Below are positions 22,400 to 32,925 of a stretch of 64,000 bases of DNA, one piece after another. The stretch covers positions 13,692,850 through 13,756,849 of the forward strand of contig NC_134029.1 in assembly GCF_964204645.1 (NCBI RefSeq), read 5' to 3'. Source of the DNA: Tubulanus polymorphus (lineage: Eukaryota; Nemertea; Palaeonemertea; Tubulaniformes; Tubulanidae). How positions within the stretch are numbered: position 1 is the first letter of the stretch; each line of letters begins with the position of its first letter. Position numbers and translations under genes: made by a program. A model generated the notes under the pieces. It did not search any database and was not told the DNA's origin. It worked only from the letters and a program-made list of their open reading frames with translations.

Positions 22400-22690
22400 C
22401 TTGTTAACTTGTGGTATAGTATGCTTATGATATGGATTCGATTTACGTATCAATATTTTCATGTTGACGGGGGCCTGATGATGGCTAATAGCATTAGCCG
22501 AAACATTGCTCGTAGAAGATTTTTTGCTGAATTCATTGTGGGATTTGCCTCGTTATTCACCATACACGGATATTGTGTATTTACTTCTCATTTTCATGTT
22601 GGTTTTGAACAACTTAAATTTTGCGATTCTAATACCTTATTAACTTTAGATGACAGTAATACCTTCAATTTACATGTAAAATATGATCAC
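22400..22690 (+). mobile_element. Relic of a Penelope-like element terminal region
   Basis: The segment contains a hammerhead-ribozyme core (22475-22503) followed by GTGGGATTTGCCTCGTTATTCACC. That arrangement matches the terminal repeat of the Penelope-like element at 55.8-58.4 kb (hammerhead core, then GTGGGATTTTATCTTATTATCCGTTCACC). No RT sequence is left nearby. Confidence 0.6.
22475..22504 (+). ncRNA. Hammerhead ribozyme core
   Basis: The conserved core CTGATGA is followed by a 7-bp stem II (GGCTAAT/ATTAGCC, loop AGC) and GAAAC. This is the arrangement known from minimal hammerheads in Penelope-like elements and retrozymes. The short stems I and III were not resolved by eye. The role would be self-cleavage of the element transcript. 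Confidence 0.75.
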
Positions 22691-24884
22691 TGCTGAAAGT
22701 GTAATAAGGAATATATATTTACTCCAGTGACAATATTTTGATTCTAAGATTTAATTCAATCATCTAGTCCGAGTATGTATGGTAAAACTTCTGGCTAACC
22801 AAGAGCTAACCGAATACCGACAATAGAAGGTGGTCGCTTAAAAATTAGTTAATTTACGCAACAGGAATCTATCTTGATTTCAAGGGCACTTCAATTAATC
22901 GTTTCAATAGTGACCACTGTAAATTAGCCAGTAGTTTAAATGACCGAATTCAATCAACCGATTCGTATCCTAAGAATGAGAATTGTATCTAACCACAGTA
23001 GTTATTCCTCATCAAACGTTCGGTCATCATATTATACATCTATACATCATTACTATCATCTTTAGTTAACAGAAGTGCAATTAAATCTAGAATCTATGAG
23101 TTGAGTTTTTTTAGACATAATAAATTGTAACAAATAAAATGAAATAATAACAAAACTTCTTTACAGAGTTCAAAATATAAACCAACAATCTCATCTCAAG
23201 CATGTACTAGCGATGACGCTATGGGATAAAACCAAGTCTCGATTCATTGCCTAAAACGTGGGTACATTCATTCAAATCAGGACTAAAATACGCTTATATG
23301 GATATCTTGCATGATATCATTTTACATTACGGGTGTCTCATAGGCCTGGTTTTACTTGTACATTGTCATCAATTGATTAAACATCCCAAGTAACTTCTTT
23401 ATTTACTTATGGCTTAATCACTGGTATTCAATAGCTAGTCGGCTATAGAAAGACTAACCCGATAAAATTCCATTAACCGTTAGTCCAGAGTCGAACACTG
23501 TTCGCGCGTTAATTCGCAACGATTTTAAAGAAAGAAAATGATTGCATGAAATCTACTTTTCGTATCAATCGGCGTCCAATCTCTTAAACCATCCTAAACA
23601 CAGTAGTGTAGTAGTTTGTGTCTATTTGCTTTTGCTGATGTCATTTAACATAACAATGGAAATGTATTCGTTTATTTGGAAATTATATGAAGAAATGGAG
23701 TAATCATGTGACAAATCAAATTATTACTGCAAGGCAAAACATAGCGCACTTCAGATATATGATATGGTCTTAAAGACTTTTCATATATTAACAGTCCAGT
23801 TTAACGTCTATTGATATGAATAGTCCAGTTTTGATATGACTGTGCCAACAGTTGGAATAAAACCTATGAAATCTAGGGGCATTTATCTCATGAAATTTAG
23901 ATTTGAGATAATTGTATTGTATTGTATGAGGATTAAACATTTCAATGGCTGGTGATTATTTGTGATAAAGTAATCAGTGAGATGGACTGTTGATGTAGCC
24001 TTGATTGAGGCACTCGGGTCAGATAATATTTTTAGATAAAAAAGTGCATTTGTTAAAGCAGAACACATGATTTTAAACTAAATATAAGTAGCTAAACCGT
24101 TAATTTTCATTCCTAATTTTCATCACTCCCGATTATCAAAAATAATTCAACAGTTTGATTAACGGATAGTTGCAGTTAACAACATTTCTATCTGATAGAG
24201 AAGGTATAGAGGTATACAGAGGAACAAGAAAAGAACATCCAACTAGACACTGGAAAATCTTTATTCGGGTTTTTTACCGGGAGCCTTTACCTTGGGGTAT
24301 ATTTAACTAGGGGATTTTTACTGAAAGGGACCTTTACGGGGCGAGTTTTTACCCGATCACATCGATTATTGAATGACATGTTCGATAAAATCATGACAAA
24401 AACTGGTATCACTGGTTCAATTTGCTAATTTTCGCTATTCGGGTGGTTCTGTAGATTATTGGCTATACCGTTGGTAACTGACTAGCTATTTGTATCACTG
24501 ATCGGACTGTGAAAATATAGCTTTGACAAAACCACAACGAGAAATTAATCACATGCAATATTTTACTCGAAAACGAGCTTAACCATGGAATCAGTAACGT
24601 ATTTTCACAGTCCATGGCTGAAATGACGCTGTTGAAAAAATCAATGAGAAATACTGCCTCCGATTTTTATGACGAAAATATAGGAATAAATTCCGAACAG
24701 AATCAAATCAGGTTGTTCTTATTGGTATTGTGTATACATTTCATTTATTAGATATTTCAAGTAATTCGTGTAATTAGGATCCAATAATGGGTTTTTCTTT
24801 CGGTTTTACGTAATTTACAACTTACCAAATATGGACTACATGGTTTGACATTAAAACCAGTGAGCATTATGGTATCAAGTTCAA
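22691..24884. other. Gene-free stretch; motif array at 24266-24350
   Basis: No gene is recognised. At 24266-24350 four imperfect copies of the G-rich motif (for example AGGGGATTTTTACTG and GGGGCGAGTTTTTACCC) stand in tandem. Confidence 0.5.
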
Positions 24885-25306
24885 CCAAAATTGATAACGA
24901 TCGGCCTTTCGTAGAATCTCCCTGAAGGTCACAATTTTAGTAAATTGACCTTGGGAGGTTTAAACCTCCCGAATCCAATTAGCAAAATATCGGTCCTCTA
25001 TGTCGGCGACAATAAAAGTACCATGCGCGTAACTTTCTATTGTGCGCCTGCCGCGTTTTGGGCACGAGTAGCTCACGTAATCTTAATTGAAAGTTGAGAT
25101 CACAGGCAGATATTGAGGTCTATGGCCCACACATAACATCATAAATTGGTCAGGAAATAAAGTGTTTTGTGGTATAGATGACACGTTTGTACGATTTTAC
25201 ACTGTAAATTTATCATTTTTTAGGACTTAAGGACCAAATATCGGCAATATTTTTGATACAAACTGAGAAAGTATCAAAACATTTGAGAACGCGTTACATG
25301 TGGAAC
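24885..25306. repeat. Long inverted-repeat arm, right (~420 bp)
   Basis: Reverse-complement partner of 19153-19575. Similarity ends just outside AAAACATTTGAGAACGCGTT. No clear target duplication could be read at the two outer ends. Confidence 0.8.
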
Positions 25307-25843
25307 CGACGAAGGGGCCCAAAAGCGTTAAGTCATTTCCTGGAGTGACGTGATCCAAAAATGCCCTAACTGGAAAAGGCAGTCTCTCAATTGGATGAAA
25401 CCAAATCGGACAGGACTATTAAAATTTGGAAAGGTCACAGGTAGTGGTCTTTCTACGAAGCCCACGCGGTGAGCGTATTATTATGAAATCTTTTTTTAAT
25501 ACACCATGTACCACGAAAGTAATAAGCATCGTTGTAAGCACTTGAAACAGCCATTAACCACTTGAAACTGTCAGATCAAACATCATACCGCATCCCCGCA
25601 AAGAGGGGTGGTTCAGCAAACCGGAGTTTTCATTGGCCTCTCTAGACTACCCCGCCAGTACGGGTAGCCGAGCAAACCGGAAAACTCATAATGAAACCTA
25701 AACGGTTCATTAGCCTATAGGCGTTTTTGTGAGCTGAATAGATTAGGTTTTGATAAGCTAGTGCGATTAGGTGCAATTTTGATTTGATTAGCTTTTGTCC
25801 ACAAATGAGCAGTTTAGTTATTACGATTAGGTAGTACGGTAAC
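25307..25843. other. Upstream region of the Harbinger transposase
   Basis: No gene is seen. Two GCAAACCGGA-containing phrases about 60 bp apart (25616 and 25672) form a short direct repeat. I could not locate inverted ends for the Harbinger element. Confidence 0.45.
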
Positions 25844-27182
25844 ATGGCTGCCTCCATGGACAACAAGAAAAAGAGTTCAGCGCTTCTTATTATCAATGAG
25901 CTGCTGAAAACTGACAAATACCCAGACCAAAATAAAAATGGGAAGATTAAAGCCGTCAGAAATAATCTGTTATGCCCTACGAGTTCCAGTATATTTCTTG
26001 AAACAGAAGTAATGAAACATACAAAAAGTATCTATAAAAAAACGCGGATAAATGATTATGTTGAAAAAACTGTTGAACAATATAACGAAGAAGAATTCAG
26101 ACGAAGGTTCCGCTGTGAGAAGACAACGTTTGCTGTAATGATGGAATATATTCAACCATTTATCGACGAGTTGTATATGAATTATGTCGAAATAAGCGCT
26201 GAAAAACAGTTACCGGTACTGATATTTCTATATTATGCTTCATGCCAACTTCCATTGATACGTATAGGAGTTGTGTTTGGTGTGTGTGAAGCTACTGTTT
26301 TCAAAATTGTTGGTAAGTGGCTGAGTTTTTACCGGTACGGTACAGTTAATTTTTGTTGGGGCTGTGTGTGTCGTGACATTACATAATAGGCAAATGGATG
26401 TTAATCATTATTTTTATTTCTTTTTAGGTCAGATGTCAAAGATATTGGTGAATCATGTGCTACCCAAAGTTATTAGATGGTCATCTGGGGACAGACAGCG
26501 TGAAATCATTGAAGGGTTCAAAGAATTGCAAGGTTTTCCGGGTGTTATAGGAGCGTTAGATGGCACCCACATTCCGATAAAAGCACCGAAAGAATATCCA
26601 GAGAACTATATTAACAGGAAAAAATTTCACAGTATCAATGTGATGGCTGTGTGTGACCATGAAGGCTTTTTCACATCTGTTCATTCGGGGTGGCCTGGTT
26701 CAGCACACGATTCCAGAGTTTTTCAAAACTCACCTCTATACATAGATTCAGAGGATGTCGCAGTTCGACGGAAATTATTCCCAGATAATTCTCACCTTGT
26801 AGCTGACTCGGCTTATGCCCTCGAAGAGCATGTTTTAGTACCTTATAAAGATTTCGGTAATTTGTCAAACAATCAGAGAAATTACAATTTCAAACATAGT
26901 TCGACGCGAATAGGCATCGAGCATGCTTTCGGTATTCTGAAGGGGCGGTTCAGACGATTGAAATATATTGACATGCATGACCATAATCGGCTAATTAACT
27001 TTTTAACCAGCTGTTTTGTTTTACAAAACATCTGTCTACAGCACGAGACATCACTTGACGAATATCTGCGTGATGGTTTAGGTGAAGAAGTGGCTGGCGA
27101 TGAAAACGAATATTTTGGAGATTATCCTCAACCTAATGGTGAACAAAAGCGTAATGTCATCAGCTTGCTACTTTCTTTGTAA
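25844..27182 (+). CDS. PIF/Harbinger transposase with one intron (407 aa spliced)
   Basis: This is a DDE_Tnp_4-type transposase of the PIF/Harbinger superfamily. Exon 1 is 25844-26312 and exon 2 is 26428-27182. The borders G|GTAAGT and TTTTTAG|GT remove a 115-bp intron and keep the frame; exon lengths add up to a multiple of three. The catalytic triad is visible: IGALDGTHIPI (Asp201), LVADSAY (Asp283) and GIEHAFGILKGRF (Glu321). The N-terminal half (about 1-156) has the helical HTH-like region usual before the DDE fold. Start ATG 25844 is the first in frame. Both exons are open, so the protein looks intact. A Myb/SANT-like partner gene, which this family normally needs for nuclear import and DNA binding, lies 1.6 kb away on the opposite strand but is broken. 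Confidence 0.9.
26313..26427 (+). other. Spliceosomal intron of the Harbinger transposase
   Basis: The donor is GTAAGT and the acceptor is a pyrimidine-rich TATTTCTTTTTAG. The length is 115 bp. Removing it joins the two conserved halves in frame. Confidence 0.85.
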
Positions 27183-28699
27183 ATTCCAAATGTTTATACA
27201 GTTTTCACCCTCCTCTGGCTAAATTATCTTCATGCATGTTTGTTTAAAAGTTTATGCATGTTTGTCTAAAAGTTTTATAAATCAAACTTGTCCAGTACCG
27301 GTACTACCAACTACGTGTACGTAGTTCCATCTTTTTATTTTGTCTATGAAGAAAATGCTCATCAAATAAATGTACATATATAGTTCAAAGAAAGTGGAAA
27401 TTTTCAGATGTTGGCTATGATTGACAAGTTCAGCACCCATTAGACCAGCCAGTATATATATTTGTGAACAATGATCTGATAAAACCATTGATTTGAAAAC
27501 TTCAATAAAGTGTCCGTCTATAATTGTCAGAAGAAAAAGAATTGTTCTCTATCTGTACTTCTCTATTGATTAGGACTAGACCACAGTTCATCATGGTAAC
27601 TTGCTGTCCAAAAGTTAATGAAAATTGCATTGGTGACGAGTATAGTAAACGCGCATAAGTCAGATCGGTGTAAGTCGTATAGTCGCTCATGTCGGAGAAA
27701 AATCATCAGTCCCATTTTTTCCTTCTTGTTTTCAAATAAACTTTGCTCTATAACTCAGATTTCCTCAGTCAGTATCGTCCAAATTGTAGAAATTTCTCTG
27801 GTCCCAAATTGGCAATTCTATTGAAACCACTTCTTATAAAGTTTAAGTAAAACATCTGTAACGAAGTTCACTTAAACACATGAGTACGCCGACAACGACC
27901 TTTCAAGTCACCAACTATCAAGTTTGTGGATGAGTCCGAATGCACTAGCCATAGTTCCTTACTACTTATACCGGTGGAAGGTTTTATCTATGCCATATAC
28001 ATAAGTTGCACACTGCTACAGTCAATAAGTCAACAACTCTATATCTAAATGTATAAAAGCTTTAATAACGGTAATAAACTTCCTATTAAAACACCAATTA
28101 AAAACAAAAGCTTAAAAATTACAGTGATAAAATTACATTAAGAGACATTCATCTTTTTAAGTCTTTGAGAGATGATAAATTGCTAAATTGTTTTGTTAAA
28201 AGATAAACAAGAAAAATATAGCTTATAAAATAAATTTCTCGATTGTCAGCAACTACAAGAATTAACGATGAACTCAATCATACAGCTGCGGACATTGACA
28301 GCTCGAGAATTGACTTACAGTAAACTCAAGGTCTACTATTTAAAACCAAAAAACGGGACCTGTGATTTACTTCTGACTACTGAGACCAATCCAAATTAGG
28401 TAGAATTTACTGTAATTTTATGAAAATTTGGTTATTATTGAGGGTAGTAGATAGTTCAAGGGCTTGGTGCAAAAAGGGGCTATTAATGAATCATGAAAGT
28501 TTTTCCAACATATTTCCGGAGTCTAACATTGGAACAGGCCAGATTTATCATATGAAGCAACCTATATACCCGTAAATGGATCCTGTGATGGGTATAACTA
28601 AATTTTGACCATATCAATGCACTAAGCACTTTCTTGCTCCAAGCCCTTGATTTGATATTCAAAGATTTTCTGTATCTAAATTGAGCAACATCCTAAAAC
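27183..28699. other. Gene-free stretch, nothing recognised
   Basis: AT-rich spacer between the transposase and the Myb-like gene. I saw no RNA gene or repeat shared with other parts of the window. Confidence 0.5.
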
Positions 28700-29390
28700 T
28701 TGTCAAGAATTTGTTTAAAAATATCAATTTTTGACTGTTCCATCGCTAATCGTCTATGCTCCAATGCTATTACCTCCTCGTGCTCCTTGTTCGTCAACTC
28801 CAAAATTTTGGTAGTGTCTTCTTGCTTTTTTGACTCGTGGGCTTCCAATACCTCCAATATTCCGGTACGGTATTTCGCTTCGTCAGCCTTTTGCGTTTTT
28901 GTGTTTCTACAACTGGCGGAGTTGCAGATGAAGACTCGTCGGTGGACTCATCATTATCAGGCGTAGGCAGCACATCAACCTCTTCATGAGTCTGGGACTT
29001 ATGAATATTGGAAGACGACGACAACGATGACGACAGAACTACACTTGGTCTTACGAATGGCCGACACCCAATATATTCATCAAGATCATCATAGTACTCG
29101 CAGTATTTAGGATCAACTCCTGTCTTTCCGTTGTGTTTTACGCAATTCTTGTACGGCGTTAGAATATTGTTCCACTTCATTTTGAGTTGAATCCATGTGT
29201 AACAATATTTTATAATTTAGTTTCTGCATATCCGAAGCTATTAATCCCCACACATGTTTTTTGGAGTTTTCTTGTCATTCATTTTGCTGCTATACTTTTT
29301 GTGAAGTTTACTTAATAAACGGACAGCCCCCTCAGGCATTTCTTCTTTCTTTTTATTTGCAGCTTCACATGCACCACCCTCTGAAAGACA
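28700..29390 (-). pseudogene. Harbinger Myb/SANT-like partner protein (broken)
   Basis: The minus strand encodes pieces of a Myb/SANT-like DNA-binding protein of the kind paired with PIF/Harbinger transposases. An exon-like piece ending near 29250 follows an AG acceptor-like site and reads SKLHKKYSSKMNDKKTPK. A second piece, in another frame, contains WGLIASDMQKLNY. A third, from 29180, reads MKWNNILTPYKNCVKHNGKT then PKYCEYYDDLDEYIG, the typical C-terminal half of the domain, and runs to a serine- and lysine-rich tail ending near 28794. Two frame changes interrupt the domain, so this copy is probably dead. It could alternatively have further introns, but no good splice sites bridge the frame changes. 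Confidence 0.65.
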
Positions 29391-29647
29391 ACAATGCAGT
29401 TTAAAAGAAACTGGTTGATATGAACTGTACATATATTCAATATATCTATATAATACATTGACCCTTAAAAGTAACTCCAAATACTGCGAAATAATTTGAA
29501 TTGATCACAATATTTTGACTATAATAGCTTATGGGTTTTGATATTACTTTGATTTGCATAATTTTATAAATCGAAAGTTGATGAAAAATTCTCATCATTT
29601 TTCCCTTTTTAAGAAGTCGTAGCTTTAACACTGTATCCTGAAAACAT

Positions 29648-29767
29648 CTGGATCCAGTCTCACAGTTGTGAGTTAAATTTGACTTTGGAGTTAAAACATT
29701 GAAAACAAACTGATTTTAACTCTGAGTTAACTAACTCTAACTCACAACTGTGGAACTGGGCCCTGGA
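29648..29767. mobile_element. ~120-bp MITE / hairpin element
   Basis: Arms CACAGTTGTGAGTTA (left) and TAACTCACAACTGTGG (right) plus the outer ATCCAGT/ACTGGGCC make an almost complete foldback. The middle contains further TTAACTC/GAGTTAA alternation. The size and structure fit a MITE. The target duplication is not clear. Confidence 0.7.
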
Positions 29768-30227
29768 GATTATACTGAAATAATAATCTTATTAACCCAA
29801 CCAGGGGCGGGTACAGGGGGGTGTACGAGGTTGCTAGCCACCCCCCCCCCCCCCAAAAAAAAAAACACCTTTTAAACACCTATATTTTCTTGATTCATGC
29901 GTGAGAATGGCCCTTAACGCGTCTCTGTTCAAATTATTTTTCATAATTCTCTGGTCTGGAACCCAGACAGTAGCCTAGTCACACCCACACCTCAAAATTC
30001 CCAATTGTCACAATCGAGTCGACGGTTATACTTAGTAGGTCTACCCATCACGGACTGCATACAGTTTTGAGGCCACGGTGTGGGGATCGCTCCGCCCGCT
30101 GATGGCCGTCAACTGACATAGCTATCAGCCCTGTTCACACTGCACGCGCGATTCGCATGCGATGCCCAACGCATGCGAATTTTCGCGAATTCCCATTGTT
30201 AAAAGTTGACGTATGGGCAATGCATGA
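29768..30227. other. Gene-free stretch
   Basis: It contains a C-run/A-run tract at 29838-29868 and, at 30125-30200, GCATGCG-containing palindromic text (ATTCGCATGCGATGCCC..GCATGCGAATTTTCGC). No gene is recognised. Confidence 0.5.
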
Positions 30228-30713
30228 CTAAAACGAAGACCTATGCACTTTTACAAAACTTACTTCAAACATGGGATTATTCACGCAACCACTTCGTAGA
30301 AGCTCCAGTTACGACTATGCCGACAAATGTACGTATTTACGAACAATGAAACGAAGTTTTCCTCTAAAAATGTGCGATTTCTATTATATTCGATTCGCTG
30401 CGTTGTCGTGGCTTATACATCATTTTCACAAATAAATGTTTAGGATTCTATTCTTCTATTAATATTCTACACTCCGCTCGAGCCGGATCTCATCTCGGGA
30501 CCGTAATGGTATGACTGACTCGAGTGATATCCGAGTAGGATATCATGTATTTTATAAAGTTGTCCAAAATTTTTCAAAAAACATCTTAGAATCGAACGGT
30601 TATCCGGGTTGATCGGATCCCGTCCACTGTTGTAGGAGTACGCGTTATTGTGACTGATTAATTATTCGCCATTAACCAAAATTGAACTGGGTGCATAGGT
30701 CTTCGTTTTAGTA
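30228..30713. mobile_element. MITE-like repeat, copy 1 (ACTAAAACGAAGACC ends)
   Basis: It begins ACTAAAACGAAGACCTATGC and ends with the reverse complement (GGTCTTCGTTTTAGT). Its first 160 bp are nearly identical to the start of copy 2 at 30749. Copies are arranged head to tail with about 35 bp between them. Confidence 0.75.
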
Positions 30714-30748
30714 GTGCATAGTTTTAGTAACACCCACACACGCAAAAC

Positions 30749-31145
30749 TAAAACGAAGACCTATGCACTTTTACAAAACTTACTTCAAACATGGAATTCT
30801 TCTCGCAACCACTTCGGGGAAGCTCCAGTTACGACTATGCCGACAAATGTACGTATTTACGACGAATAAAACGAACTTTTCATCTATAAATGTGCGATTT
30901 CTATTAGGCCAAAAATGCATTTTTTTCTCATGATTTTGAAATCCCGCCCGCATCGGAAAAATCATCGGAAAATTAGATGAAAATAATGTCCATCCTCCCG
31001 CATCATAGCTCGAAGATAAATGTGTTTTTTTAATAAGAATTAAAATCCCCCCACCCGCATTGATATACTAACCATATCGTCATCTTTTTATCATTTTATT
31101 ATTTCTCTATGAACGTATCGAGAAGTTTTCGTTTAGTAGTGCATA
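30749..31145. mobile_element. MITE-like repeat, copy 2
   Basis: The start is ACTAAAACGAAGACCTATGC as in copy 1. The block CACTTCG.RGAAGCTCCAGTTACGAC and the following 90 bp are shared. It ends near TTTTCGTTTAGTAGTGC, a diverged version of the inverted end. Confidence 0.7.
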
Positions 31146-31600
31146 GTTTTAGTCTAATTCAACCTTGGGGAATTAGTTATGTAACCATTTCAAAGACCTA
31201 TGAAACCAATGGAGTGTCTGAGTGTTTCATTATGAATTACTGTGGTGTACGGGGATGGTAGTAGAGGGTAAAGTGGTTGGTCCTGTCTAAAAGAATGTAT
31301 GGCCCTTAAAAACGTTCCACTCTGACATCGCGCTCCAATTCATTTTGCGAAAATTGAAGCCAGTTTTAAGATTGGGTGTCTGGGGTCAAGTTGTTTATCG
31401 CTGTACGTGACACTGGGTGTCCGTTTTCTGCTGTGTATCACTTATGCACTCATCGATTCACCTTAAAATTGTCACCACACCTTATTTTGGCGAATAAACT
31501 GACGTGGATAGATCTTCGTTAGTCAAGCCCACGCAATGGGAACTACAACTATCTACATTTGTACGACTAAAATGAAGACATTTGCACCAAACGTGGCATC

Positions 31601-31935
31601 CTCGCTTGGCAGGTTTTAATTGCCGCCCGCGGAAGTTCACGCCATCACATACCCTTGCCGCAAACCCTCTATTGTTCTTATTACATCGCCCACGATTTCT
31701 CGGGTGGAAAGGTTCCCGCTCAGCGCCTACCAGTCTATATTCTAGCCAATCCGATGCGTTTTTCCTGGCACAACGTTTGCTCTATAAATACCACGCATCT
31801 GATATGTATACTGAGTGGGAACCTGTCCGCACGAAAAATCGTGGGCGATGTAGTAGACCAGTAAAGGGTTTGCAGCACAGGTTTGTGTTGGCGTGAGCTC
31901 CAGCGGGTGGCCATCAAACCTTGGCAAGTGAGGAT
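31601..31935. repeat. Long palindrome with ~125-bp arms
   Basis: 31601-31722 matches the reverse complement of 31810-31935, with shared blocks such as TACATCGCCCACGATTT, GCAAACCCT and AGGTTCCC. Identity is around 75-80%. The loop of about 90 bp contains AGCCAATCCGATG and CTCTATAAATACC, which look like CCAAT and TATA boxes. All open frames crossing it on both strands are by-products of the palindrome. Confidence 0.75.
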
Positions 31936-31939
31936 GCAT

Positions 31940-32925
31940 ACGTGCACCAAACGCTGTCAACAGCTGTCCGCTGTCCAGAACGTGGAAGTTAAAAGACACC
32001 TAAAAAATTCAGTTGTCCAGTATGACAGACGATTCAGCGTATCGGAAAATGAGGCCAACCACTCCTCCAAAGGGCATCAGCTCTTTGACAAAAAGATTCA
32101 ATGTCCTTAAAAACAAACCTGACAATAAAAAATGAACTTCTCGCGTAATTTTTTTTAAAGAAAAACAATACAGTTTGACGTGGGCTAATGCTGACTTTGA
32201 CAATCACAAACAGTATTTACTCAGGTTTGCACAGATTATGGAGCACAACCGGCCTGGGCAGAGACTTTTTACCAAGGGACTATCCATTTATAACGTACGC
32301 AAAAACTTAGACCCACCTCCTTTCCTAGTACCTATTTGTATGTAAGTTTACTACCGACCATGCGGCGCACGTACTCCACCAACATTTCGCGGACCAACCC
32401 CCCTAGCCCACATCCACACGCTCATATGTTACACCCTGAGCAGAATTACATTTTAAAATACATTAAGGTGCATACAATACGCAACACTATTTCACCCCAT
32501 CCCCTTTTGTTTACAATTGCATGCAATTTAATAAGATACCCTCCCACCCAACAATGCGTACATAATAAATGAATACCCCACAACTAATCATACTTAAAAT
32601 ACCTTTAACTGAAATCCATAACTGGTTGATTTCTTTAATATCTTCGTGCTAATAATAATGCTAATAAAAACCTTGCTATACCCTATATCCTTAGTGCCTA
32701 CCGTCAAATAGAATTATGGTTTCGCATATCTTAAAACGTATAATTATATGTTACAGATCATGAGATGCTTCATTTTTGTTATCAATCACATGCTATCAAT
32801 GGATACTAATTGTCAGGGTTCTATAGTACATGTAATCGTTGTATACGAGGCTCTATAGTACCAACATAAACAAACCGCCGCGCAATCGGCATGAAACTTA
32901 CAATTCGAACCTGGTTCACTAGTGT
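31940..32925. other. Gene-free stretch before the Polinton-like region
   Basis: No recognisable gene. The base composition changes abruptly at about 32926 to the very AT-rich sequence of the virus-like elements. Confidence 0.5.

Noticed and set aside
22409-22696. 95-codon open frame
   Set aside because: It covers the hammerhead and terminal region of a Penelope-like relic and shows no protein family feature.
31740-31800. Histone gene promoter
   Set aside because: CCAAT and TATAAATA are present but no histone coding sequence follows on either side.
31582-32110. Several overlapping open frames of 70-104 codons on both strands
   Set aside because: They fall on the arms of a palindrome and have no family resemblance.
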